From contig NZ_WVUG01000005.1 in the NCBI RefSeq assembly GCF_017614965.1, forward strand, positions 16,787 to 80,786: DNA of 64,000 nt. The letters are read 5' to 3'. The notes below the pieces were generated by a model that was not told the origin of the DNA, searched no databases, and was given only the letters and a program-made list of their open reading frames with translations. The translations under genes and the position numbers were made by a program. Positions 25,181 through 34,383 of this stretch are shown piece by piece. Within the stretch, counting starts at the first letter, position 1; each line of letters opens with the position of its first letter. This stretch comes from Streptomyces griseorubiginosus. GTDB taxonomy: Bacteria > Actinomycetota > Actinomycetes > Streptomycetales > Streptomycetaceae.

Positions 25181-27237
25181 ACCCCACCAGACGCACCGTC
25201 CTGCTCGCCGGTGCCGCCGCCGCCCTGCTGCCGCCCCTGCCCGCCGTCGCGGCGACCCGCCGGGCCGACGCCACCACGACACCGCCGTACGCCTCCTACT
25301 GGTACCCGGACTCGCTGCCCTCGGGCACGCCCGGCACCGGCATCACCTGGCGGAGCCTGAAGTCCTGGACGGCCGCCGGTGACGCCGACCTCGCCTTCAA
25401 CGCCGCCTCCGTGCCGCTCGCGCCCCGCTTCACCCCGACCCCGGCGAACACGACGGCCCGCTCCGGGCAGGCCCGCGTCCAGTCGCTGGTGTCCTTCGGA
25501 CCGACCTCGAGCAACCCCTCCCAGGGCTCGGCCACCGCCGACTACTACGCCCTCACCCACTGGGCCTACCTCGACGAACTCGTCTTCTGGGGCGGCTCGT
25601 CCGGCGAGGGGCTGATCCTCGCCCCGAACGCACCCGTCGTCGACGCCGCCCACCGCCACGGCGTGCCGGTCCTCGGCAACATCTTCCTGCCGCCCACCGC
25701 GTACGGCGGTCAACTGCGGTGGACCCGGGACCTGGTGCAGAAGGACTCCTCCGGGCGCTACCCCCTCGCGGCCCAACTCGTGGCCGTGGCGGCGGCGTAC
25801 GGCTTCGACGGGTGGTTCGTCAACGCCGAGACCGGAGGCGGCGACAGCGCGCTGGCCGCGGACATGCTGGGCTTCGTCAAGGAGCTGAAGGCGCTGGCGG
25901 CGGCCCGCGGACAGCGCGTGACCTGGTACGACGCCATGACCGTGAACGGGACCGTGAGCTGGCAAGGCGCGCTGAACGGCCAGAACCAGGCCTTCTTCCA
26001 GGCCGCCGACGACATGTTCGTCGACTTCCGCTGGACGGCGGGCACCCTCGCCTCCTCCGGGACGAAGACCGGCCAACTCGGCCGCAGCCGATACGAGTTG
26101 TGGGCGGGCGTCGACGTCGAGTCCAACGGGTCGGACACCTCCGTCAACTGGGACGCGATCGTGCCGACCACCAGAACCCATGTCACGTCGATCGGGTTCT
26201 ACCGGCCCGAGTGGACCCGCAACCACCTGCCCGCCTCGCGGACGCCGGGTGACTTCCACGCGGCGGACGACCGCTTCTGGACCGGGCGGTCCCTGGACCC
26301 GTCCGAGCCCGACGCCGGCGACCCCTGGCGGGCCCCCGCGGTGTCGGTCGCGGACCGGTCGACGGTGAGCGGCATGCCATTCGCCAGCACTTTCAACACG
26401 GGGCACGGGCTGCGGTGGTACGAGGACGGGGCGGTCACCTCGGACGCCCCGTGGAACCACCTCGGGCTCCAGGACCGGCTGCCGTCCCGGCGATGGGTGG
26501 CGCGGACGCGGGGGCAGCGGCCGGCCGTCTCCTTCGACTTCGCGGACGCGTGGCGGGGCGGCAGCAGTGTGCTGGTGGACGGTGCACTCGACGAGCCGGT
26601 GGTGCTGGACGTGTACGCGGCACGGCTGCCGGCCGGTGTCGACACGGTTGTCGAGCTGACCCATCGGACGGACGCGGGCGCTGTGAACGTCGAGGTCGCC
26701 GTCGGGCTGGGCGAGCCGAGCACGCCGGGTGCGACACCGCCGTACACATATCTGCCTGTGAACCCGGTCAACACGAGCCGCCGGCACCAGCGCGGACGGC
26801 GGCGGGGCGTGCGTGTGAAGTCGGTCAACGGCTGGGAGACGGTGACCGTGCCGCTCACTGGCCTGACGGGCACGATCCACGCCCTCGGGGTACGGCTCAC
26901 CGCAACCGACGGCCCGGTCACGTGGCGGCTCGGCGCCCTCGCCGTGCGGGACGAGGTCGTCACCCCGGCCGCCCCCTCCGGCCTGCGGGTCACCTCGGCC
27001 TCCGGTGGCGACCTGCGGTTCGCCTGGACCGCCGCCCCCGGTGACGTACGCCAGTACACCCTGCACCGCCTCCTCGCCGACGGCACCCGGCGCTTCCTCG
27101 GCGGGACCTGCCAGAGGGCGTACTTCGTCTCCGGCCTCCAGCCCGAACAGGGGGAGGCGGCCGCGCGGTTCGAGCTGCGTGCCGTGGGGGAGCTGTACAC
27201 CTCGTCGGCCCCCGTCACCGTGACCCACCCCTGGTAA
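25177..27237 (+). CDS. Secreted GH85 endo-beta-N-acetylglucosaminidase
   Basis: The 686-residue product has a secretion signal (MNPTRRTVLLAGAAAALLPP, twin-Arg-like) and a GH85 barrel at about 38-360, beginning PPYASYWYPDSLPSGTPG. The substrate-assisted catalytic pair is N216 and E218 in WFVNAETGGG. Beta-sandwich domains follow, then a fibronectin-like or carbohydrate-binding end (about 585-686). GH85 enzymes cut between the two GlcNAc residues of the N-glycan core, releasing the glycan from glycoproteins. It is the only exported enzyme of this operon, so it would act first, outside the cell; the importer and GH5/GH38 enzymes then handle the released glycan. GTG start, coupled to the GH5 stop. 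Confidence 0.9.
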   Translation: MNPTRRTVLLAGAAAALLPPLPAVAATRRADATTTPPYASYWYPDSLPSGTPGTGITWRSLKSWTAAGDADLAFNAASVPLAPRFTPTPANTTARSGQARVQSLVSFGPTSSNPSQGSATADYYALTHWAYLDELVFWGGSSGEGLILAPNAPVVDAAHRHGVPVLGNIFLPPTAYGGQLRWTRDLVQKDSSGRYPLAAQLVAVAAAYGFDGWFVNAETGGGDSALAADMLGFVKELKALAAARGQRVTWYDAMTVNGTVSWQGALNGQNQAFFQAADDMFVDFRWTAGTLASSGTKTGQLGRSRYELWAGVDVESNGSDTSVNWDAIVPTTRTHVTSIGFYRPEWTRNHLPASRTPGDFHAADDRFWTGRSLDPSEPDAGDPWRAPAVSVADRSTVSGMPFASTFNTGHGLRWYEDGAVTSDAPWNHLGLQDRLPSRRWVARTRGQRPAVSFDFADAWRGGSSVLVDGALDEPVVLDVYAARLPAGVDTVVELTHRTDAGAVNVEVAVGLGEPSTPGATPPYTYLPVNPVNTSRRHQRGRRRGVRVKSVNGWETVTVPLTGLTGTIHALGVRLTATDGPVTWRLGALAVRDEVVTPAAPSGLRVTSASGGDLRFAWTAAPGDVRQYTLHRLLADGTRRFLGGTCQRAYFVSGLQPEQGEAAARFELRAVGELYTSSAPVTVTHPW

Positions 27238-27267
27238 CCGTCCGTCCCCAGCCTTGGAGCACCCCGT

Positions 27268-30200
27268 ATGCATGACGACCGCAGCCTGGTCGAAGCCCGT
27301 CTCAAGCGCGTCCTCGAGGAGCGCGTCCGGCCCGCGGTGTACCCGGAGTCGGTACCGCTGGAGGTGGCGGTGTGGCACGCGCCCGGTGAGCCGGTGCCGG
27401 TCGAGGAGGGGATCGCGGCCGAGCCCGAGCCGATCACGGTGGGCGCTCGGTGGGGTGCTCCCTGGGGGACGAGCTGGTTCCGCGTCACCGGAACCGTCCC
27501 CGAGGCGTGGGCGGGCCGGACCGTCGAGGCCCTCCTCGACCTCGGCTTCGACGAGAACATGCCGGGCTTCCAGTGCGAGGGCCTGGTCTACCGGCCCGAC
27601 GGCACCCCGGTGAAGGGCCTCAACCCACGCAACCAGTGGGTACGCATCGGCGCGCCCGTCGAGGGCGGCGAGGAGGTGCGCCTGCACGTCGAGGCCGCCT
27701 CCAACCCCGTCATCCTCGACTACCACCCCTTCCTGCCCACCGAGTTGGGTGACAAGGACACCGCCGGCAGCGAGCCGCAGTACACCCTCACCCGCATGGA
27801 CCTGGCCGTCTTCGACGAGACGGTGTGGCAGCTGGTGATCGACCTGGAGGTGCTCGGCGAGCTGATGGCGGAGCTGCCCGCGGACTCGGCCCGGCGCTGG
27901 GAGATCCTGCGGGCGGTGGAGCGGGCCCTGGACGCGGTCGACCTGCAGGACGTCAACGGCACGGCGGGCGAAGCCCGTTCACGTCTGAGAGGGGTCCTGT
28001 CCGAGCCGGCCGCTCCCTCCGCCCACCACGTCAGCGCCGTCGGCCACGCGCACATCGACTCGGCGTGGCTGTGGCCGCTGCGGGAGACGGTGCGCAAGGT
28101 GGCCCGCACGACCTCCAACATGACGGCGCTGCTGGACGACGAACCCGAGTTCGTCTTCGCCATGTCGCAGGCCCAGCAGTGGGCCTGGGTGAAGGAACAC
28201 CGGCCCGAGGTGTGGGCGCGGGTGAAGAAGGCGGTGGCCGACGGGAGGTTCGTGCCGGCGGGCGGGATGTGGGTGGAGTCGGACACCAACATGCCGGGCT
28301 CGGAGGCGATGGCCCGTCAGTTCGTGCACGGTAAGCGGTTCTTCCTGGACGAGTTCGGCATCGAGAACGAGGAGGCCTGGCTGCCCGACACCTTCGGCTT
28401 CGCCGCCGGACTGCCGCAGATCATCAAAGCGGCGGGCTCCAAGTGGCTGCTGACGCAGAAGATCTCCTGGTCGCAGACGAACAAGTTCCCCCACCACACG
28501 TTCCGTTGGGAGGGCATCGACGGCACCCGGATCTTCACGCACTTCCCGCCGGTCGACACCTACAACTGCTCGATGAAGGGCGGCGAGATCGCCCACGCGG
28601 CCCGCAACTTCAAGGACAAGGGAGTCGCCCGGCACTCCCTCGCCCCGACCGGCTGGGGTGACGGCGGAGGCGGCACGACCCGGGAGATGGTCGCGAAGGC
28701 GTCCCGCCTCAGGGACCTGGAGGGTTCGGCGACCGTCGCCTGGGAGACCCCGCGCGCGTTCTTCGAGAAGGCCGAGGCCGAGTACCCCGAACCGCCCGTC
28801 TGGGTCGGCGAGCTCTACCTCGAACTCCACCGCGCCACCCTCACCAGCCAGGCGAAGACAAAGCAGGGCAACCGCCGCAGCGAGCACCTCCTGCGCGAGG
28901 CGGAACTGTGGGCGGCTACGGCGGCCGTACGGACCGGATTCCCTTATCCTTACGAGGAGTTGGACCGCATCTGGAAGACGGTGCTGCTGCACCAGTTCCA
29001 CGACATCCTGCCGGGATCGTCGATCGCCTGGGTCCACCGCGAGGCACGGGCGACGTACGAACGCCTGGCCGCCGAGCTGACCACCATCATCACGGCGGCC
29101 CAACACGCCCTGGCGGGCGAGGGATCGACCCCTCTCCTCTTCAACTCCGCCCCGCACACCCGCCACGGCATTCCGGCGGGCGGCGCGGGCACGCCCGCCA
29201 CCGAGGGTGAGACGATCCGCACGGTGCGCCCCGACGGCGGCCACATCCTCGACAACGGCCTGCTGCGCGTCGAGATCGACGCCCGGGGCCTGGTCGTGTC
29301 GGCCCTCGACATCGGGGCGGACCGCGAGACCATCGCCCCGGGCCGGGCCGCCAACCTGCTCCAGCTGCACCCCGACTTCCCGAACATGTGGGACGCCTGG
29401 GACGTCGACGAGTTCTACCGCAACACCGTCACCGACCTCACGGACGCCGACGAGGTGGTCGCCGGTGAGGACGCCGGGTCCGTGCGGATCGTCCGTACGT
29501 TCGGCGCCTCACGCGTCACACAGGTGCTGTCGCTGCCGCCGGGGGAGCGGCGGCTGCTGCTGGAGACGGAGGTGGACTGGCACGAGACGGAGAAGTTCCT
29601 CAAGCTCGCCTTCCCGCTCGACGTGCACGCCGAACGGTACGCCTCCGAGACGCAGTTCGGGCACTTCCACCGCCCGACCCACACCAACACCTCCTGGGAG
29701 GCGGCCAAGTTCGAGGCCTGCAACCACCGCTTCGTCCATCTGGAGGAACCGGGCTGGGGGGTCGCGCTCGTCAACGACTCCACGTACGGCCATGACGTGA
29801 CCCGCACCGTGCGCACGGACGGCGACCGCGGTACGACCACCACGGTGCGGGTCTCCCTGCTGCGCGCCCCGCGCTTCCCCGACCCCGAGACCGACCAGGG
29901 GGTGCACCGCTTCCGGCACGCGCTGGTGCCAGGGGCGGGGATCGGGGACGCCGTGCGCGAGGGCTGGCGGATCAACCTTCCCGAGCGTCGGGTCGACGGC
30001 GCGGGCGAGGTCGCGCCGCTGGTGACGGTCGATCAGGAGGCGGTCGTGGTCACGGCGGTGAAGCTCGCCGACGACGGCAGCGGCGATGTGGTCGTCCGCT
30101 TCCACGAGGCCCACGGCGGCCGGGCGCGGGCCACCCTGACCGCGGGCTTCGCGGTCGCCGACGTCATGGTCACCGACCTGCTGGAACGCCCGCTGCCGCA

Positions 30201-30288
30201 GACGCCCGCACCACGGGTCGACGGCGAGCGCGTCGCCGTACGCCTGCGTCCCTTCGAGCTGATGACCCTGCGGCTGCGGCGGGTCTGA
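27268..30288 (+). CDS. GH38 alpha-mannosidase
   Basis: This 1,006-residue cytoplasmic enzyme has an N-terminal beta domain and a GH38 catalytic domain at about 250-520. Zinc-ligand motif VGHAHIDSAWLWP contains H262 and D264, and the nucleophile is probably D339 in MWVESDTNMPGSEA. Central and C-terminal beta-sandwich domains follow (HTNTSWEAAKFEACNHRFVH). GH38 enzymes remove alpha-linked mannose with retention. Last gene of the N-glycan operon, 30 bases after GH85, it would strip mannose from the imported glycan before the GH5 enzyme splits the core. Length is normal for the bacterial and yeast-type branch. Confidence 0.93.
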   Translation: MHDDRSLVEARLKRVLEERVRPAVYPESVPLEVAVWHAPGEPVPVEEGIAAEPEPITVGARWGAPWGTSWFRVTGTVPEAWAGRTVEALLDLGFDENMPGFQCEGLVYRPDGTPVKGLNPRNQWVRIGAPVEGGEEVRLHVEAASNPVILDYHPFLPTELGDKDTAGSEPQYTLTRMDLAVFDETVWQLVIDLEVLGELMAELPADSARRWEILRAVERALDAVDLQDVNGTAGEARSRLRGVLSEPAAPSAHHVSAVGHAHIDSAWLWPLRETVRKVARTTSNMTALLDDEPEFVFAMSQAQQWAWVKEHRPEVWARVKKAVADGRFVPAGGMWVESDTNMPGSEAMARQFVHGKRFFLDEFGIENEEAWLPDTFGFAAGLPQIIKAAGSKWLLTQKISWSQTNKFPHHTFRWEGIDGTRIFTHFPPVDTYNCSMKGGEIAHAARNFKDKGVARHSLAPTGWGDGGGGTTREMVAKASRLRDLEGSATVAWETPRAFFEKAEAEYPEPPVWVGELYLELHRATLTSQAKTKQGNRRSEHLLREAELWAATAAVRTGFPYPYEELDRIWKTVLLHQFHDILPGSSIAWVHREARATYERLAAELTTIITAAQHALAGEGSTPLLFNSAPHTRHGIPAGGAGTPATEGETIRTVRPDGGHILDNGLLRVEIDARGLVVSALDIGADRETIAPGRAANLLQLHPDFPNMWDAWDVDEFYRNTVTDLTDADEVVAGEDAGSVRIVRTFGASRVTQVLSLPPGERRLLLETEVDWHETEKFLKLAFPLDVHAERYASETQFGHFHRPTHTNTSWEAAKFEACNHRFVHLEEPGWGVALVNDSTYGHDVTRTVRTDGDRGTTTTVRVSLLRAPRFPDPETDQGVHRFRHALVPGAGIGDAVREGWRINLPERRVDGAGEVAPLVTVDQEAVVVTAVKLADDGSGDVVVRFHEAHGGRARATLTAGFAVADVMVTDLLERPLPQTPAPRVDGERVAVRLRPFELMTLRLRRV

Positions 30289-30311
30289 GCCGGGGGAGCG
30301 GCCCGCACCGC

Positions 30312-30989
30312 TCACGGCCACTCGTGGGCGGTGATCCCGGTGAGGATGAGGTCGATGCCGGCGGCGAACTCGGCCCGGTCGTCGTGCTCGCGGAGTTGAC
30401 CGGCGACGGCGCGGGTGAACGCGTACTGGGCCGGGTCGAGTTCCTCCCACTCGCTCGCCACCGTGTCGAGGAACTCGGAGCGGTTCGTGCCGGGTCGGTG
30501 CGTCCGGGCGTTGGCCGCGTTCTGTCCCGCCACTCCGAGGATGTAGTTCAGCAGCGCCGACGCCGCCGTGAACTGGGCGGCCTCGGGCACGCCAAGGGCC
30601 CGCACCTGACGTCCGATGCGTTCGAAGACCTGGAGCATCGGCGGCTGCGCAGGGGTGCGGGCCAGTTGTGTGCCGACCCAGGGATGGTCGTCGATCGCGT
30701 CGAACAGGCCGAGCGCGAGGGCCCGGATCGCCTCGTTCGGCGTGGCGTCGGTGTGGTCGCCGGCGAGGGCCGTGGCGACGACGGCGTCGGTGGCGGCGGC
30801 GAGGAGTTCGGTCTTGCCCGCCACGTGCCAGTAGATCGCCCCCGGCCCGGTCGCGAGGCGTTCGGCCAGGGCGCGGAAGGTGAGCCCGCCCTCGCCCACG
30901 GAGTCGAGGAGCTCGACGGCGGCGCCGACGATGCGCTCACGGGAGAGCGGTTCCTGCCGTCGCTCCGGACGACGCGCCTTGGTTGCCAT
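30312..30989 (-). CDS. TetR-family regulator
   Basis: The 225-residue protein has a TetR helix-turn-helix at about 17-62 (LTFRALAERLATGPGAIYWHVAGKTELL) and a TetR_C-like ligand domain. The recognition region GAIYWHV is typical of the TetR/TetR_C_1 group linked to monooxygenases and efflux pumps. It is divergent from a TetX-like FAD monooxygenase, with three operators between, so it very likely represses that gene and itself. The inducer is unknown; a planar polycyclic compound would suit the partner. Confidence 0.92.
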   Translation of the reverse strand: MATKARRPERRQEPLSRERIVGAAVELLDSVGEGGLTFRALAERLATGPGAIYWHVAGKTELLAAATDAVVATALAGDHTDATPNEAIRALALGLFDAIDDHPWVGTQLARTPAQPPMLQVFERIGRQVRALGVPEAAQFTAASALLNYILGVAGQNAANARTHRPGTNRSEFLDTVASEWEELDPAQYAFTRAVAGQLREHDDRAEFAAGIDLILTGITAHEWP

Positions 30990-31007
30990 GCCGCCATCCT
31001 ATCCCGC

Positions 31008-31079
31008 CTGGAACACCGTTCCAGCTTGACAGTGCCTGGAACGATGTTCCAGTGTGGAGGTGCTGGAACGGCGTTCCAG
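31008..31079. promoter_or_regulatory. Three identical-consensus TetR operators
   Basis: CTGGAACACCGTTCCAG (31008-31024), CTGGAACGATGTTCCAG (31036-31052) and CTGGAACGGCGTTCCAG (31063-31079) are 17-base palindromes with invariant arms CTGGAAC and GTTCCAG. Their centres are 28 and 27 bases apart, so all three face nearly the same side of the helix. They fill the space between the TetR gene and the monooxygenase gene. Confidence 0.9.
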
Positions 31080-31128
31080 AGGATCCGCCAGGCATCGGGC
31101 CGGTGGTCCGCGATGGGGAGGAAGCACC

Positions 31129-32262
31129 ATGACCACACACGTCACGATCATCGGCGCGGGGCTCGGCGGGCTGACGCTCGCGCGTGTCCTGCACGTCCAC
31201 GGGATCCCGGCGACGGTCTACGAGGCGGAGGCCTCGCCCGTGTCCCGCGCCCAGGGCGGAATGCTCGACATCCATGACCACAACGGACAGCTCGCCCTCA
31301 AGGCGGCCGGGCTCTTCGACGAGTTCCTCGGGATCGTCCACCCGGGTGCCGAGGCGTCACGGGTGATGGGCAAGGACGGAAAGGTCCTGCTGGACGAGCC
31401 CGACGACGGAGCGGGCCGACGCCCGGAGGTGCCCCGCGGTGCCCTTCGGCGGATCCTGATCGACTCGCTGCCCGCCGACGCGATCCGGTGGGGACACAAG
31501 GTGACCGGGGCCCGGTCCCTCGACGACGGCCGGCACGAGGTGACGTTCGCGGACGGTACGACGGTGACGACCGGCTTGTTGGTCGGCGCGGACGGGGCGT
31601 GGTCCCGGGTCCGTCCGCTGCTGTCCGACGCGATGCCGGAGTACGTCGGCCTGTCCATCATCGAGACGTACCTCTTCGACAGCGACACCCACCACCCCGC
31701 CACCGCCCGTGCCGTGGGCAACGGTTCCCTCTTCGCGCTCGCCCCGGGCAAGGGCATCAGCGCCCACCGCGAGCCCGACGGTGTGCTGCACACCTATGTA
31801 CAGCTCGCCAAGCCGCAGGAGTGGCTGGACGCCGTCGACTTCGCCGACGCCGGGGCGGCCCGGGCGCTGGTCGCCGCCGAGTTCGAGGACTGGGCTCCGG
31901 AACTCACCGCGCTGATCACGGACGGTGAGACCCCGCTGGTCCCACGGCCCGTCAACACCCTGCCCGGCGACCACCGTTGGGACCGGGTGCCCGGCGTGAC
32001 CCTGCTCGGCGACGCCGCCCACCTCATGCCTCCGTCCGGCGAGGGAGCCAACCTCGCCATGTACGACGCCGCCGAACTCGGCAACGCCCTCGCCGCACAC
32101 CCGGGCGACCCGGAGTCCGCGCTCACCGCGTACGAGGAGGCCATGTTCCCGCGCAGCGCCGCAGAGGCCGCCGCGTCCGCGCAGCTCCAGGACCTCCTCC
32201 TCGGCGAAAACGCCCCGCACAGCTTGGTCGACTTCTTCACGGGCAAGGGTCAGGCTGGATGA
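31129..32262 (+). CDS. FAD-dependent monooxygenase, TetX-like
   Basis: The 377-residue flavoprotein has the Rossmann dinucleotide motif IIGAGLGGLTLARVLHVHGI at residues 7-26 and ends its strand with VYEAE. The second FAD motif is GDAAHLMPPSGEGANLAM. Spacing and sequences such as GGMLDIHDHNGQLALKAAGL resemble the tetracycline-degrading TetX family more than generic PHBH-type hydroxylases, and length is also close (TetX is about 380-390). A substrate cannot be assigned without aligning the substrate-contact residues. GGGGAGGAAG precedes the ATG. Expression is likely controlled by the divergent TetR protein through three operators. Confidence 0.85.
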   Translation: MTTHVTIIGAGLGGLTLARVLHVHGIPATVYEAEASPVSRAQGGMLDIHDHNGQLALKAAGLFDEFLGIVHPGAEASRVMGKDGKVLLDEPDDGAGRRPEVPRGALRRILIDSLPADAIRWGHKVTGARSLDDGRHEVTFADGTTVTTGLLVGADGAWSRVRPLLSDAMPEYVGLSIIETYLFDSDTHHPATARAVGNGSLFALAPGKGISAHREPDGVLHTYVQLAKPQEWLDAVDFADAGAARALVAAEFEDWAPELTALITDGETPLVPRPVNTLPGDHRWDRVPGVTLLGDAAHLMPPSGEGANLAMYDAAELGNALAAHPGDPESALTAYEEAMFPRSAAEAAASAQLQDLLLGENAPHSLVDFFTGKGQAG

Positions 32263-32402
32263 ACCCGGGCAGGAGGGAGCGGGCTGTGGCCGCCGTCAAC
32301 CACGGCTCCGCTCCTCCCGGAGCTGCCCTGCACCTCGTCACCCCCGGGGCTGCCCCCAGCCGCCGAACCGATTCCCCCAGCCGCCTGTCTGTTCGCCCCC
32401 AC

Positions 32403-32444
32403 GCCGGCCGGTCGCCGTTCTCCCTCGCCGGCCGGTCGCCGTTC
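32403..32444. repeat. Short direct repeat (18 bp, twice)
   Basis: GCCGGCCGGTCGCCGTTC occurs at 32403-32420 and again at 32427-32444, just past the end of the GntR gene. The copies contain small GCCGGC palindromes. No function is suggested; it may be slippage-derived. Confidence 0.5.
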
Positions 32445-32446
32445 CG

Positions 32447-33148
32447 TTACTCCCCGAGCTGGCTTCGTAGCCACTGTTCCACCTCGCCCACATGCGCGGC
32501 CGCTGCCGCGCGTGCCGCCTCCGGGTCGTGGGCGACCAGGGCGCGGTGGATCGCCGCGTGTTCGCGGCGGGTGCGGGCGAATGCGCCCTCCTCCTGGTAG
32601 CCGCGCCACACGCGGGCGCGGAAGGTCCGCGACGACAGGCCCTCCAGGATCGCGGCCATGGTGTCGTTGCCGGCGGCCATGGCGATCTCGCGGTGGAAGG
32701 CGAGGTCGTGGGCGAGGATCTCCTCGGGGTCGTCGGTGGCGTTCATCGCGGTGAGATGCTTCTCGACCTCGGCCAGCTGGTCCGGCGTGATCCGGGCCGC
32801 CGCCAGCGCGGTGGCCGTCGACTCCAGGATGCGCCGCACCTCCAGCAGCTCCACCAGCCGCGGCCCGCGCGAGAGATCGGCCACGACACCGAACGTCTCC
32901 AGCAGATCCCCGGCCTCCAACTGCGTCACGTAGATGCCCGAACCGTGCCGGGCCTCCAGGACGCCCAGGACCGTCAGCGCGCGGATCGCCTCCCGCATCG
33001 AGCTGCGGGACATGCCCAGTTGGGCGGCTAGGTCGCGTTCGGTCGGCAGGCGCTGACCGGGTTCCAGGCGGCCCTCGGCGATCATCCCCTTGATCCGCTC
33101 GATGGCGCGTTGCGTCACCGTGCCCTTCTGCGGGGCGGTCTCGTCCAC
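32447..33148 (-). CDS. GntR-family (FadR subfamily) regulator of the fucose operon
   Basis: The 233-residue protein has a winged helix-turn-helix at about 10-72 (LPTERDLAAQLGMSRSSMREAIRAL) and an all-helical FCD ligand domain at about 85-225 with metal-binding residues typical of FadR-type sensors (EILAHDLAFHREIAMAAGN). GTG at 33148 follows AGGAGG; the longer open frame is rejected. It is divergent from a sugar ABC and L-fucose degradation operon and is the probable repressor, likely answering to a fuconate-type acid, since FCD domains usually bind carboxylates. Confidence 0.9.
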   Translation of the reverse strand: MDETAPQKGTVTQRAIERIKGMIAEGRLEPGQRLPTERDLAAQLGMSRSSMREAIRALTVLGVLEARHGSGIYVTQLEAGDLLETFGVVADLSRGPRLVELLEVRRILESTATALAAARITPDQLAEVEKHLTAMNATDDPEEILAHDLAFHREIAMAAGNDTMAAILEGLSSRTFRARVWRGYQEEGAFARTRREHAAIHRALVAHDPEAARAAAAAHVGEVEQWLRSQLGE

Positions 33149-33192
33149 GCCGTTCCTCCTGTCGCCGGTGCGCCGCAGTCTAACCCCCGGGG

Positions 33193-33203
33193 TGGTCGGA
33201 CCA
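33193..33203. promoter_or_regulatory. Candidate GntR/FadR operator
   Basis: TGGTCGGACCA is a near-perfect palindrome of the FadR-subfamily type (TGGTNNNACCA), lying 45 bases upstream of the GntR start. A degenerate second copy, TGGTCTGATAA, occurs at about 33258-33268, closer to the binding-protein gene. Confidence 0.55.
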
Positions 33204-33312
33204 ATACCGTCATGAGAGGCGAAAAAATCGCGTCGGAGGGTGTTGTTTCCCGGAAGTGGTCTGATAAATATGCGGGCATCTGCTCGAACCCGCTCAACGA
33301 GGAGCCGCCCAC

Positions 33313-34383
33313 ATGCCCGGCACGACAGCGCGCAAGCAGTACAGGTCACGGATCGTCGGCGCGATGGCTGCGGTCGTCGGCGCCTCTCTCCTACTCGCCG
33401 CCTGCGGCAGCACCAAGGACACCGGCTCCGGCAGCGCCGGAGGCGGCGGGACCGGCAAGGTCGGGGTGATCCTGCCCCTGCTGACCTCGCCGTTCTGGCA
33501 GTCGTACAACGACTACGTGCCGAAGATGGCCAAGTCCGAAGGCGTCGACGCGCTGAAGACGGTCAACTCCAACAGCGACCCCTCGCAGCAGATCACCGAC
33601 ATCAACAACCAGCTCAACCAGGGCGTCAAGGGCCTCGTCGTGGCCCCGCTGGACAGCGCCGCCATCGAGGCCGGCCTCGACCAGGCGGAGCGCAAGGGCG
33701 TGCCGGTCGTCGCCGTCGACGTGGCGCCCGACAAGGGCAAGGTCGCCATGGTGGTGCGCGCCGACAACGTCGCCTACGGCACCAAGGCCTGCGACTACCT
33801 GGGCCAGCACGTCACCAGCGGCAAGGTCGTGCAGATCATGGGCGACCTGGCCTCGGTCAACGGCCGCGACCGCTCCCAGGCCTTCCGCAGCTGCGTGAAG
33901 ACGAAGTACCCCAAGCTCAAGGTCCTGGAGATCCCCGCCAAGTGGGAGTCCGACACGGCCGCCTCCCAGTTGGGCACCCTGCTCAACGCCAACCCCGACA
34001 TCAAGGGCATCTACATGCAGGCCGGCGGCGTCTACCTCGCGCCCACCCTGCAGACCCTGAAGTCGAAGAACCTGCTGAAGGCGGCGGGCCAGAAGGGCCA
34101 CATCGTCATCGTCTCCAACGACGGCATCCCGCAGGAGTTCGACGCCATCCGCAAGGGCGAGATCGACGCGACCGTCTCCCAGCCCGCCGACGCCTACGCC
34201 AAGTACGGCATGTACTACATCAAGGCGGCGATGGAGGGGAAGACCTTCAAGCCGGGCCCGACCGACCACGACTCGACCATCGTCAAGCTGCCGAGCGGCA
34301 TCCTCGAGGACCAGCTGCCCGCGCCCCTGGTCACCAAGGACAACGTCGACGACCCCAAGCTCTGGGGCAACACGGTCAAATGA
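33313..34383 (+). CDS. Sugar-binding lipoprotein, RbsB type (probably L-fucose)
   Basis: The 356-residue protein has a lipoprotein signal with lipobox LLLAAC and a Gly/Ser linker, then a two-lobed periplasmic-binding-protein domain beginning GKVGVILPLLTSPFWQSYND. It belongs to the ribose/galactose-type pentose-hexose binding group (LKTVNSNSDPSQQITDINNQ; VSNDGIPQEFDAIRKGEI). First gene of an operon with RbsA- and RbsC-like genes and L-fucose enzymes, so L-fucose is the expected ligand. Its stop overlaps the ATPase start by 4 bases. Confidence 0.92.
   Translation: MPGTTARKQYRSRIVGAMAAVVGASLLLAACGSTKDTGSGSAGGGGTGKVGVILPLLTSPFWQSYNDYVPKMAKSEGVDALKTVNSNSDPSQQITDINNQLNQGVKGLVVAPLDSAAIEAGLDQAERKGVPVVAVDVAPDKGKVAMVVRADNVAYGTKACDYLGQHVTSGKVVQIMGDLASVNGRDRSQAFRSCVKTKYPKLKVLEIPAKWESDTAASQLGTLLNANPDIKGIYMQAGGVYLAPTLQTLKSKNLLKAAGQKGHIVIVSNDGIPQEFDAIRKGEIDATVSQPADAYAKYGMYYIKAAMEGKTFKPGPTDHDSTIVKLPSGILEDQLPAPLVTKDNVDDPKLWGNTVK

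Noticed and set aside
24286..27726. Minus-strand frame of 1,146 residues
   Set aside because: Lies opposite the GH5, GH85 and GH38 genes, whose catalytic motifs are in the plus-strand frames; no recognisable domain in the long frame.
32380..32450. CRISPR-like or tandem array
   Set aside because: Only two 18-base copies with a 24-base period; not an array.
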